In this document: piece after piece, positions 27,923 to 36,258 of the stretch
Layout: each line of letters begins with the position of its first letter
Numbering within the stretch: position 1 is the first letter of the stretch
NCBI RefSeq assembly: GCF_027988105.1
Contig: NZ_JAQJZJ010000011.1
Location: 62,001 to 126,000 of the forward strand
Length of the DNA: 64,000 nt
Reading direction: 5' to 3'
From: Pseudomonas aestuarii
GTDB taxonomy: Bacteria; Pseudomonadota; Gammaproteobacteria; Pseudomonadales; Pseudomonadaceae
The notes under the pieces: model-generated
Seen by the model: the letters and a program-made list of their open reading frames with translations, nothing else
What the model was told of the DNA's origin: nothing
The model's database searches: none
Made by a program: the position numbers and the translations under genes

Positions 27923-29557
27923 TCAGCTGGCCGAGGCGCGCGGGTCGTCAACGCTGGAGAAGTGCAGGCTGGCTGCAGGTTCGCTCAGCAGGGCCCGATG
28001 CAGGGCCATGGCCATCAGCACCAGGATCACCGCGATCGGCAAGGCGGCACAGATACTCGCGGTCTGCACGCTCTTGAGTCCGCCCGACCACAGCAGGGCC
28101 GCGGCGATGGCACCCACCATCAACCCCCAGGCCACGCGACTCCAGGCCGGCGGATGGATGTTGCCGCGGGCGGCCAGGGTGCTCACCACCAGGGTTCCGG
28201 AGTCGGCCGAGGTGACGAAGTAGGTCACGATCAGCAGCGAAGCCAGGGCGCCCAGCAGGCCACCGATGTTCAGGCCCGAGGACTGCTCGATCTTGTCGAA
28301 CAGGGTGAACAGCGAGGCGGTGGCATCGGCCTTGGTCGCGAGCAGAATGGCACCGCCCTCGAACTTGGCTTCATCACCCGTCAGGCCCTGGCTCTGCACC
28401 TGCTCCTGATGGGCGAGGCGATCGGCTTTCTCGTAGTTGAGCGCGGCGCCACCGAAGGTACCGATCCAGACGAAGCTGAACAGCACCGGAATGATCAGCG
28501 ACCCCATCACCAGCTGGCGAATGGTGCGGCCACGGGAAATCCGCGCGATGAAGGTGCCGACGAAGGGTGCCCAGGTCAGCCACCAGGCCCAGTAGAAGGC
28601 GGTCCACCAGTTCTGCCAGCCGGCGTCGTTCTGGGTGTCGCTCCATAGGCTCATGCCGATCACGCTCTGGGCGTAACCGGAGGTGCCTTCGAGAATGGTG
28701 TTGAGGATGTAGCGGGTCGGCCCGAACGCCATCACCGCAACCAGGATGACCAGCGACAACAGCATGTTCCACAGCGACAGCAGTTTGATGCCGCGGTCGA
28801 CGCCGGATACGACCGACATGATCGCCACCAGGGAAATGGCCAGGATCAGGCCCATCTTCAGGCCGATGCCCAGCTCGAAGCCGCTCAGGGTCTTGATCCC
28901 GGTCGCCAGCTGTTCGACGCCGAGGCCGAAGGAGGTGGCGATACCGAAGGCGGTGACTACCACGATCAGGATGTCGAACAGGCTACCCAGCCAGCCGTTC
29001 ATCCGCGCCTCGCCGAACAGCGGGGTCAGGGTCGAGCGGATCGACAGCGGCTTGCCCTTGCGGAAGGAGAAGTAGGCCAGGCACAGCGCCGGCAGCAGGT
29101 ACAGGGCCCAGGCATGCATGCCCCAGTGGAAGAAGGTCACGCGCATCGCCGACTCGGCCGACTCGGCACTCAGGCTGGTGACGCTGAAGGGGTTGCCGGC
29201 ATAGTGCCACATGGGTTCGGCCACCGACCAGAACAACAGGCCAATGCCCATGCCGGCACTGAACAACATGGACAACCAGGAAATCGTGCTGAACTCGGGT
29301 TTTTCGCCGTCCTTGCCGAGGGTGACATTGCCGTAACGGCTAGTCATCAGATACAACAGGTACACCAGCACGGCCGAGGCCATCGCCAAATAGAACCACT
29401 TGAAATTCTGCAGGATAGTCGTGGACAGTTCGCCGAATAGTGCCCCGGCTTGCTCACCCATCACCGCGCAAAAGCCGACGAAGGCCGCAATTATCAGGAT
29501 CGAAATCAAGGTTATTCCGGCATCGACGCCGCGAAAAACCCCGCTGGAATTACTCAT
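27923..29557 (-). CDS. BCCT-family betaine/choline-type transporter (first)
   Basis: Inner-membrane carrier of 544 residues with 12 predicted helices, of the betaine-choline-carnitine family. Signature segments: GMGIGLLFWSVAEPMWHY in TM2-3 and FYWAWWLTWAPFVGTF followed by ARISRGRTIR. Members take up quaternary ammonium or sulfonium betaines by sodium or proton symport. A 15-bp T-N11-A palindrome shared with two other promoters of this cluster lies 153 bp upstream of the start codon. It is a single-gene unit ending at the terminator before the dioxygenase gene. Confidence 0.93.
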   Translation of the reverse strand: MSNSSGVFRGVDAGITLISILIIAAFVGFCAVMGEQAGALFGELSTTILQNFKWFYLAMASAVLVYLLYLMTSRYGNVTLGKDGEKPEFSTISWLSMLFSAGMGIGLLFWSVAEPMWHYAGNPFSVTSLSAESAESAMRVTFFHWGMHAWALYLLPALCLAYFSFRKGKPLSIRSTLTPLFGEARMNGWLGSLFDILIVVVTAFGIATSFGLGVEQLATGIKTLSGFELGIGLKMGLILAISLVAIMSVVSGVDRGIKLLSLWNMLLSLVILVAVMAFGPTRYILNTILEGTSGYAQSVIGMSLWSDTQNDAGWQNWWTAFYWAWWLTWAPFVGTFIARISRGRTIRQLVMGSLIIPVLFSFVWIGTFGGAALNYEKADRLAHQEQVQSQGLTGDEAKFEGGAILLATKADATASLFTLFDKIEQSSGLNIGGLLGALASLLIVTYFVTSADSGTLVVSTLAARGNIHPPAWSRVAWGLMVGAIAAALLWSGGLKSVQTASICAALPIAVILVLMAMALHRALLSEPAASLHFSSVDDPRASAS

Positions 29558-30020
29558 AGCATGTGCTCCATTGTTATTGTCTGTATGCCTCTGCGCACGC
29601 CGGGCTCAGGGCCAACTGATGAATCTTTGCGGTTACCTCCAGGCTGTTTTATCAGCCTCGATAATTCGATAAAGCCAACTTCCGACACATGTTTTTATAT
29701 GGGCAATCAATGAGTTTTAATCATTAATAGACTCGCAACAGCGTTTGTTTCCGCCGTCACTAAACAGCACTCGGGCTTGCACACGGAAACCACCCCGACC
29801 GGGGCAACATCTATGTTTATAAGTTTGCCAAGTGCATCCGCACGCCACGCTACGACATGGCGGACGGATCATTATTTCGCGGCTGACTATAGGGTCACGG
29901 GGCAACCCAAAAGCATTCCATTCACGTCATCGGCCGATCCATTCGCGCCAGATCTGGCGCAAGTAGCTCAGCAGACGATAGAGGCAGGCGATCGCGCGGC
30001 CTTGTCGGTGAGGTTAAGGA
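29558..30020 (-). other. Promoter region of the first BCCT carrier
   Basis: A 463-bp gap between the two carrier genes. The only recognised element is the palindrome at 29710-29724. No gene is supported. Confidence 0.5.
29710..29724. promoter_or_regulatory. Conserved T-N11-A operator, copy 1 (first BCCT carrier)
   Basis: ATGAGTTTTAATCAT, an ATGA/TCAT inverted repeat of LysR form TGA-N7-TCA. It matches copies 2 and 3 at all but two variable positions. Located 153 bp upstream of the carrier start at 29557. Confidence 0.65.
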
Positions 30021-31574
30021 TCAGCCGCGCGGTTCCTGGCTCAGTGCCTTGAGCAAGCCGATCATCAGGAACAGCATCAGCACCATGAACGGCAGGCCCA
30101 TGGCCACGGCTCCGGCCTGAATGCCTTTGAGCGCCGTATCGCCGCCAATCACGAACAGGGTGATGGTCACCAGGGCAATCATCACCAGCCAGAGCACGCG
30201 CTGCACCGGGGAGGTACCCGGATCGCCGCCCGCCGCCAGGTTGTCGACCACCAGGGCACCGGAGTCCATGGAGGTGACCATGAAGATGACCAGCAGCACC
30301 ACCACCAGCACCGAGGTGACGGCCGCCAACGGCAGCATTTCGAGGAACTGGAAGATCGCCATGTTGACGTCCGTCAGACCGGCCGCCAGTGCGCCACTGC
30401 CGTCAATCACCTGGGCAATCGCGCCGCCACCGAAGGCGCTGAACCAGAAGATCGCCACGATGGTCGGCACCACCATGACCACGCCGACCATCTGCCGCAG
30501 CGTGCGGCCCCGGGAGACGCGGGCGACGAACACCCCGACCAGCGGACCCCAGGTGCACCACCAGGCCCAATAGAACACGGTCCAGCCCTGGAACCAGTCC
30601 TGATCTGGACGATCGACCCAGTTGGCCAACGGCAGGAAGAACTCGGCAAAGTCGACAGTCGTGTCCAGCACGCCCGAGAAGAAGCTCAGCACGCCAATGC
30701 CCGCGACCACCAGCAGGAACAGGCCCAGCGCCAGCAGCATGTTGATGTTGCTCAGCAGCTTGACCCCGGCATCCATGCCGCGCCACAGCGAGAATCCTGC
30801 CACGCCAGTCACCACCAGGATGAACAGCAGCTGCAGGCCGAAGGAGTTGGGAATACCCAGCACATGCGAGATCCCGGCAGTCGCCTGCATGGCGCCGAGG
30901 CCCAGGGAGGTGGCCAGGCCAAACACCGTCAGCACCACGGTAAAGGTATCCACCAGTTGCCCGGGCAGGCCCTTGTGCGCCTTGCCGATCAGCGGCTGCA
31001 GGCCGGAACTGAGGGAAAACGGCAGGCCCTTGTTATAGGCAAAGAAACCCACCACCAGGGCGCTGGTCAGGTAGATCGCCCAGGGATGCAAGCCCCAGTG
31101 GAAGATCGTTGAGCCCATGGCCGCGTGCAGCGCTTCGGGGGTCTGTTTGGCGACGTTGAGCGGGGTCTTCCACCACTCGGTGTATTGCGCCACGGGCTCC
31201 GCCACGCCCCAATACAGCAGGCCGACACCCATTCCGGCGGCGAACAGCATGGAAAACCAGGACAGGGTGCTGAACTCAGGCTGGGCGTGCTGACCGCCCA
31301 GGCGGATCTTGCCGAATGGCGACAGCGCCAGGCCGGCGCAGAATAGAACGGCCAGATTGCCCATGATCATGATGAACCAGTCACAGTTCTTCAGGATCCA
31401 GCCCTTGACCCCTTCCAGGGCCTGGCCGAAGGCCGCGGGGTCATTCAGGGCCAGTAGAACCAAGGCCAGAACAATAGAGAATGAAGCGGGGAAAATAACC
31501 CTGTGAAAGTTCAAACCCAGTAATTGGATATTGAAATTCCGGGGCACTGAAGCATCGGCGGCAATGTCTTTCAC
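30021..31574 (-). CDS. BCCT-family betaine/choline-type transporter (second)
   Basis: Carrier of 517 residues, 12 helices, with BCCT signatures GMGVGLLYWGVAEPV and FYWAWWCTWGPLVGVF followed by ARVSRGRTLRQM. It is clearly paralogous to the first carrier but not a recent duplicate. The two sit in tandem, each with its own copy of the palindromic operator, downstream of the Rieske operon. Two carriers with separate promoters suggest different affinities or related substrates. Confidence 0.93.
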   Translation of the reverse strand: MKDIAADASVPRNFNIQLLGLNFHRVIFPASFSIVLALVLLALNDPAAFGQALEGVKGWILKNCDWFIMIMGNLAVLFCAGLALSPFGKIRLGGQHAQPEFSTLSWFSMLFAAGMGVGLLYWGVAEPVAQYTEWWKTPLNVAKQTPEALHAAMGSTIFHWGLHPWAIYLTSALVVGFFAYNKGLPFSLSSGLQPLIGKAHKGLPGQLVDTFTVVLTVFGLATSLGLGAMQATAGISHVLGIPNSFGLQLLFILVVTGVAGFSLWRGMDAGVKLLSNINMLLALGLFLLVVAGIGVLSFFSGVLDTTVDFAEFFLPLANWVDRPDQDWFQGWTVFYWAWWCTWGPLVGVFVARVSRGRTLRQMVGVVMVVPTIVAIFWFSAFGGGAIAQVIDGSGALAAGLTDVNMAIFQFLEMLPLAAVTSVLVVVLLVIFMVTSMDSGALVVDNLAAGGDPGTSPVQRVLWLVMIALVTITLFVIGGDTALKGIQAGAVAMGLPFMVLMLFLMIGLLKALSQEPRG

Positions 31575-31879
31575 GCAAGGATCCTCACTGTATTATTTTT
31601 GTAGTCATGCCAATACCGAACAGCGCTTTAATGGCGTTAACCACCACTAAAAACAGCCTCATCGAATTGAACAGATGCGTGATGGTCGGGTAGCCAAGCA
31701 CTTGCCACAAATCATTTAATCTGCGCCATTAATGACTTTTGATCATCCATGCGCGCCACTCACAACAGCATTAACAGCAGGCGCTGGCGCAGCGCAGACC
31801 TGCCGCCATTAACGCCTCGTTGCAGCTGTTGTTTAACGGCCCACAGGCCCTCTTCGATCGAGTACCTGGTGCACCCCGT
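31575..31879 (-). other. Promoter region of the second BCCT carrier
   Basis: A 305-bp gap between the DddP-like gene and the second carrier. It holds the palindrome at 31732-31746. No gene is supported. Confidence 0.5.
31732..31746. promoter_or_regulatory. Conserved T-N11-A operator, copy 2 (second BCCT carrier)
   Basis: ATGACTTTTGATCAT followed by CCATGCGC. It shares extended identity with copy 3 (ATGACTTTTAATCAT then CCATCCGC). It lies 158 bp upstream of the second carrier start at 31574. Confidence 0.7.
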
Positions 31880-33127
31880 TCATAACCAGTCGTCCTGCCA
31901 GGGGTAGTGCGACAGCGCCTGGCAGCCGTCGCGGGTAATCAGCACCTGCTGTTCCAGCTTGATACCCTCGGCGCCGCCCTGCTCGCCGATATAGCTCTCG
32001 ACGCAGAGCACCATGTTTTCCTCGAACACCCCGTCGTAACCGCTGCTGGCCCAGTCGGCGCCCTTGTGCGCCAGGGCCGGGTACTCGTCGGCCAGGCCGA
32101 CGCCGTGTACCACGCAGCAATAACGGTTGTGCAGGTAGGCGGCGGGAATATCCCAGGAACGCTCGACGAACTCGCGGTGGCTCAGGCCCGGACGCAGCAG
32201 GTCCATGTTGTGCTGGATCTGCTCATGGGCCAGGCGATAGAGCTTGCGCTGCTCGGCCGTGGGTGGCACATGGCCAACCGTCCAGGCCCGGGAAATATCG
32301 GCGCAGTAGCCATAGGGGCCGATCAGGTCGGTGTCGAAGCAGAGGATCTCGCCCTCTTGCATGATCCTGTCGCTGGACTCCTGCATCCAGGGGTTGGTGC
32401 GCGGCCCGGAGGCCAGCAGACGGGTCTCGATCCATTCGCCGCCGTGGCGGATGTTCTCGTAGTGCAACCAGGCCCACAGCTGGTTTTCGCTCATGCCCGG
32501 GCGCAACTCGTCGTGCATGCGCTGGATGCCGCGCTCGCAGACGGCGATGGTCCAGCGCATCAGCTCCAGTTCCGCGGCGGATTTAATTTTGCGCGCCTCC
32601 TCCATCAGGCTGTGACCCTCGACCAGGCACAGGCCGCGCTGCTGCAGCAGCTCCAGCCCCTCGAAGTCGGCCTTGTCCACCGCCAACCGAGCCTTGCCGC
32701 CGGCATGCTGGTGCAGCACCGCGAGGATGTCATCGGCCCAGACCACGGCCTTCTCGGAGATCCGCGAACCGGCGCCGAAATAGCTCCAGTTGATCGCCGG
32801 GCGGATTTCGTCGAGCAGTTCGTTGCCCTCATGCAGGTGCTCGCAGTTGTGGAACTCGAACAGCACCACCGGCCCGCTGGCGAACACCAGGGCGTAACGG
32901 GCGAAGTTGTGCAGGGTCCACACCTGCATGTTCGAGGTGTCGGTGGCGTAGCGGATGTTCACCGGATCGTAGAGCAGGATGGCCGCGCAATCGGCGGCCA
33001 GCAGTTGCTGGCGCACCCGCTGCAGGCGATAGCCGCGCGCGTCCTGGTGGGTCTCGACGCTGACCGGGTTACGCAAGGGCTGGCCAGCGGACTCGCCGCT
33101 CGGGTACTTATTCTTGTTGTCGAACAT
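31880..33127 (-). CDS. DddP-like M24-family metalloenzyme (putative DMSP lyase)
   Basis: Protein of 415 residues with an N-terminal creatinase-like domain and a C-terminal pita-bread M24 domain. Putative metal ligands are Asp265, Asp267 (CFDTDLIG), Asp277 (CADISR), His341 (VVHGVGLADEYP), Glu377 (CVESYIG) and Glu392 (KLEQQ). The DTD pair and the spacing reproduce those I recall for Ruegeria DddP (Asp295/297/307, His371, Glu406/421) with a near-constant offset, and Asp347 falls where its catalytic Asp377 would be. DddP cleaves dimethylsulfoniopropionate to dimethyl sulfide and acrylate. No acrylate-handling genes are nearby, so another betaine substrate is possible. Last gene of the Rieske operon, 58 bp after the MFS gene. 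Confidence 0.75.
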   Translation of the reverse strand: MFDNKNKYPSGESAGQPLRNPVSVETHQDARGYRLQRVRQQLLAADCAAILLYDPVNIRYATDTSNMQVWTLHNFARYALVFASGPVVLFEFHNCEHLHEGNELLDEIRPAINWSYFGAGSRISEKAVVWADDILAVLHQHAGGKARLAVDKADFEGLELLQQRGLCLVEGHSLMEEARKIKSAAELELMRWTIAVCERGIQRMHDELRPGMSENQLWAWLHYENIRHGGEWIETRLLASGPRTNPWMQESSDRIMQEGEILCFDTDLIGPYGYCADISRAWTVGHVPPTAEQRKLYRLAHEQIQHNMDLLRPGLSHREFVERSWDIPAAYLHNRYCCVVHGVGLADEYPALAHKGADWASSGYDGVFEENMVLCVESYIGEQGGAEGIKLEQQVLITRDGCQALSHYPWQDDWL

Positions 33128-33185
33128 GGTTGGATTCCAGGCAATGGGGTCAGGCTGAAGCAAGGCTGTCAGGTCAAGCGCCCGA

Positions 33186-34472
33186 TCACTCGGGCTGTGC
33201 AGTAATCGTCGGGGCCTCGGTGGTTTGCGGCTCGACTGCGTGCGGGCTGGCCGGCTCGATCGCAGCGGCCAGGGTGGCGCTGGCCAAGCCGACCGGGGTG
33301 GCCTGGTGATGCAGCGGCGCATCCTCCTGCAGGTGCGCACCGCTGACCTTGCCCTGGCCGACCGATAGGGCCAGCAGCGCAGCACAGGCGGCGGAAAAGT
33401 AGTACAGGCTGGAGGCGCCGAAGCGCTCCATCAGCGCGCCGGCCAGCAACGGGCCGATAGCGGCGCCGACGCCGTAGGTCACCAGCAACAGCCCGGCCAG
33501 GGACACGCGCAGTTCGGCCTCGATATTGTCGTTGGCCAGGGCCACGCCCAGCGGATACAGGCAGAACTGCAGAAAGCCGATGCAGGCGCCGACCAGCAGC
33601 AGGACGCCGAAGGACGGTTGCTGAGAGAAACCCAACGGCAGGCAGGCGAGGACCAGCAGCACCGCCACGCCACGGATCAGGCTGGCCCGCGGCAAGCGAT
33701 CGGACAGCCAGCCCAGGGGCAGTTGGGCGAGCAGGCCGGCGCCGATGATCATCGCCATGAACTGACCGACCTCGGTGGTATCCAGGCCCTGGCGACTGGC
33801 ATAGATGGCCGCCAGGCCGAAGAAGGCGCTGTAGATCATCCCGGCCATCAGCACGGTGACCAGCGACTGTGGCACCCGCTGGATAAACAGCTTGATATCG
33901 ACCGGCGCCGGCTGCAGCGCGGCCGGGTGCATGCTGCGAGTCAGGGCCACCGGCACCAGGCACAGAGCAAAGGCCATGGCCACGCCAAGCAACGCGTGGA
34001 TGCCCAAATCGCCCTTCCAGCTCAGGGCCAGCTGGCCGAGCACCATGCCGACGTAGATCGCCACCATGTAGATGCCCAGCACCTTGCCACGCTGGTCGCT
34101 GCGGGCTTGGTCGTTGAGCCAGCTTTCCAGCACCATCAGCTGGCACATCATCGCCAGACCGACCAACGCGCGCAGGAATAGCCAGAACGGCAAGGCACTG
34201 CTGAATTCGTGGGCCAATACGGCCGCGGCAATCACCCCGCCACAGGCGACATAGGTGCGGATATGCCCGACCCGCTGGATCAGCACGCGCCCGACCTTGC
34301 CGCCGGCCACCATGCCCAGGGCGTTGGCGGCCATCAGCGCACCGCCCCAGAATTCGGCCACGCCGTCGGCACTCAGGCGCAGCGCCAGGTAGGTCATCAG
34401 CAGGGTCGAGCCCAGCTGCATCAACAGGCTGGCCAGGTACAGGGCGCCAAAGGTCTTAGTCAGTCCGAGCAT
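33186..34472 (-). CDS. MFS transporter
   Basis: Major facilitator protein of 428 residues with about 12 helices, starting MLGLTKTFGALYLASLLMQL, and an extra Pro/Thr/Glu-rich C-terminal tail of roughly 60 residues. The family resembles YcaD-like carriers. Motif A-like DQARSDQRGKVLG lies between early helices. Placed between the cupin and the DddP-like gene in the catabolic operon, it may export a product or import a substrate; direction and substrate are not determined. Confidence 0.85.
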   Translation of the reverse strand: MLGLTKTFGALYLASLLMQLGSTLLMTYLALRLSADGVAEFWGGALMAANALGMVAGGKVGRVLIQRVGHIRTYVACGGVIAAAVLAHEFSSALPFWLFLRALVGLAMMCQLMVLESWLNDQARSDQRGKVLGIYMVAIYVGMVLGQLALSWKGDLGIHALLGVAMAFALCLVPVALTRSMHPAALQPAPVDIKLFIQRVPQSLVTVLMAGMIYSAFFGLAAIYASRQGLDTTEVGQFMAMIIGAGLLAQLPLGWLSDRLPRASLIRGVAVLLVLACLPLGFSQQPSFGVLLLVGACIGFLQFCLYPLGVALANDNIEAELRVSLAGLLLVTYGVGAAIGPLLAGALMERFGASSLYYFSAACAALLALSVGQGKVSGAHLQEDAPLHHQATPVGLASATLAAAIEPASPHAVEPQTTEAPTITAQPE

Positions 34473-34551
34473 GCGTGGCTCCTTGGCCAGAACGAAGAAA
34501 ACCGCCGCTCCCGGCTGGGGGATGCGGCGGCAGAACGACCAGGGCGAAGGC

Positions 34552-34923
34552 TCAGGCCAGACCGTGACGCTGTTTCCAGTCGCCCGGATGGACCACGTAA
34601 CCGAACAGCGCATGGCCGCCATAGACCAGCTCGGTGCCTTCCGGTATCCACAGCAGCTGGCCCGGCTTGACCCGGTACAGCTCGCCGTTGGCCTGCAGTT
34701 CGAAACAGCCTTCGATGACGAAGATCACCTCGTCATACAGCAGGGTCCAGTGGACCTCGGCGCCCTCCCAGCGGGCAAAGCCGATACCGATATTCGGCGA
34801 CACTTCATTGCTGATGGCGCGGGCGACAAAGGCCGCGCCGGGCGGCCCGCCACGGGGGATGAACTCCAGGTCATGGTGATCGACCAGCAGCACCGGGCCT
34901 TTCCCGGAAACGACCGGAGTCAT
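34552..34923 (-). CDS. EutQ-like cupin protein
   Basis: Single-domain cupin of 123 residues. The core reads HWTLLYDEVIFVIEG and PGQLLWIPEGTELVYGG, close to EutQ-type cupins. The canonical metal-binding HxH of motif 1 is not intact (HWTLLYDE), so it could act as an acetate-kinase-like or structural cupin, or bind metal differently. DMSP-cleaving cupins (DddQ/L/W/K) are also small, but their His/Glu motif is not visible. The start codon overlaps the stop of the FAD oxidase gene by 4 bp, showing translational coupling. Confidence 0.75.
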   Translation of the reverse strand: MTPVVSGKGPVLLVDHHDLEFIPRGGPPGAAFVARAISNEVSPNIGIGFARWEGAEVHWTLLYDEVIFVIEGCFELQANGELYRVKPGQLLWIPEGTELVYGGHALFGYVVHPGDWKQRHGLA

Positions 34924-36248
34924 AGCTCGCTCCGACTGTTCCAGGCCGCCAGGCGAATGCGCGAGCGCACGCCGAGGCCGAGGAAGGGCTCCGGCGGGTT
35001 CAGCGACGGCATGCCGGTGACCGCCTGGATATCGCGCAACTGCGCCGAATCGGCACCCACCGCCAGATCGGCCAGCAGGGTGCCGGAGATGGTGCCCCAG
35101 GCCGCGCCGACGCCGTTGTCGCAGGCCGAGGCGTAGACGCCCTGCGCCAGCTCGCCGAAGAAGTTGGTGAAGTTGCGTGAGATGGCGTAGACGCCGCCCC
35201 AGGTGTGGCTGAACGGCACGTTGGCCAGCTGCGGGAAGCGCGCCAGGAAGGCCTTGCGGTGATCTTCGCGCACGCTGGCGCGCATGGCATCGCTGGTGCT
35301 CTGGCCGTATTTGGGCACGTGCTTGTAGGTGTTGCGGATCATCAGGCGACGATCCTGAGTCATGCGCACCGTGGTGCCGGCGTGGTCGGCCGGGGTCAGG
35401 CCCCAGTCCAGCTCGCCGCCATAAACGGCCAACTCGGCGTCGCTCAGCGGCCGGGTCCAGCTGGCGAAGGTCATCACCGGCAGCAGGCGGTTGCGCAGGT
35501 AGCCAAACTCCTGGGTGAAGATGCTGGTGCCGAGCAACAGCTGCGACGTGCGGATGCGGCCATTATTGCCGTGCAGGATCCAGCCGCCCTGGCCGTCGCG
35601 CTCCAGGCGCTGGATCGGCGACTCCTCGAGCAGCTCGACGTTGCCCGGCAGCGAACCACCCAGGCCAGTGACCAGCGCCGCCGGCTGCATCAGGTAGCAG
35701 CCCGGGGTGTAGATCGCCCCGCTGTAGTGCTGGCTGCCCACCACCTTGGCCAGTTCCGCGCGCTCGACCCGGCGGAAAGGCTCGCCGAGGTCGCGCATCA
35801 ACTTCTCGAAGTGATCGAGGTAGGCCAGGCCGCGCGGGCCGACCGCGCCTTGGTACTTGCCGGCATGCGACCACTGGCAATCGATGCCGTGGCGCTCGAT
35901 CAGCCCCTGCAGCTGGGCGATGGCGGCCCGATTGAGGCCGAGCAGGCGTTGCTTGTGCGCCGGGTCCGGATGCTCGAGGGCGAACTTGTGCGGCAGGTCG
36001 ATGACGAAGCCGGAGTTACGCCCCGAGGCGCCGTAGCCAACGCGCTGGGCGTCGACCAGCAGGATACGCGCCTCGGGATGATGCTCGGCCAGCCGGCGAG
36101 CGGCGGCCAGGCCGACAAAACCGGCGCCGATCACCGTGTAATCGGCGCGCTGCTCGCCCTGCAGGCGGGTGGCCGGCGCAGCGGCGGGCAGTGCGGCATA
36201 CCAGCCGCAGCTGGCATCGTCGTAGGGCAGATTGATGGTCTTTTTCAT
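34920..36248 (-). CDS. FAD-dependent amine/amino-acid oxidase (DAO family)
   Basis: Flavoprotein of 442 residues with the Rossmann motif VIGAGFVGLAAARRLAEHH at 39-57 and RVGYGASGRNSGFVIDLPHK, typical of the DAO group with gamma-glutamylputrescine oxidase and N-methyl amino acid oxidases. The C-terminal HTWGGVYAISRNF and ACDNGVG fit the same group. In this operon the likely job is oxidative N-demethylation or deamination of a secondary or tertiary amine left after Rieske oxidation. It is followed by the cupin (4-bp overlap) and preceded by the rubredoxin fusion (10 bp). Confidence 0.88.
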   Translation of the reverse strand: MKKTINLPYDDASCGWYAALPAAAPATRLQGEQRADYTVIGAGFVGLAAARRLAEHHPEARILLVDAQRVGYGASGRNSGFVIDLPHKFALEHPDPAHKQRLLGLNRAAIAQLQGLIERHGIDCQWSHAGKYQGAVGPRGLAYLDHFEKLMRDLGEPFRRVERAELAKVVGSQHYSGAIYTPGCYLMQPAALVTGLGGSLPGNVELLEESPIQRLERDGQGGWILHGNNGRIRTSQLLLGTSIFTQEFGYLRNRLLPVMTFASWTRPLSDAELAVYGGELDWGLTPADHAGTTVRMTQDRRLMIRNTYKHVPKYGQSTSDAMRASVREDHRKAFLARFPQLANVPFSHTWGGVYAISRNFTNFFGELAQGVYASACDNGVGAAWGTISGTLLADLAVGADSAQLRDIQAVTGMPSLNPPEPFLGLGVRSRIRLAAWNSRSEL

Positions 36249-36258
36249 GGTACAGCCC

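Noticed and set aside
34552-34923. EutQ-like cupin as a cupin-type DMSP lyase (DddQ/L/W/K)
   Set aside because: The His/Glu metal motif of those enzymes is not visible; the EutQ-like core fits better.
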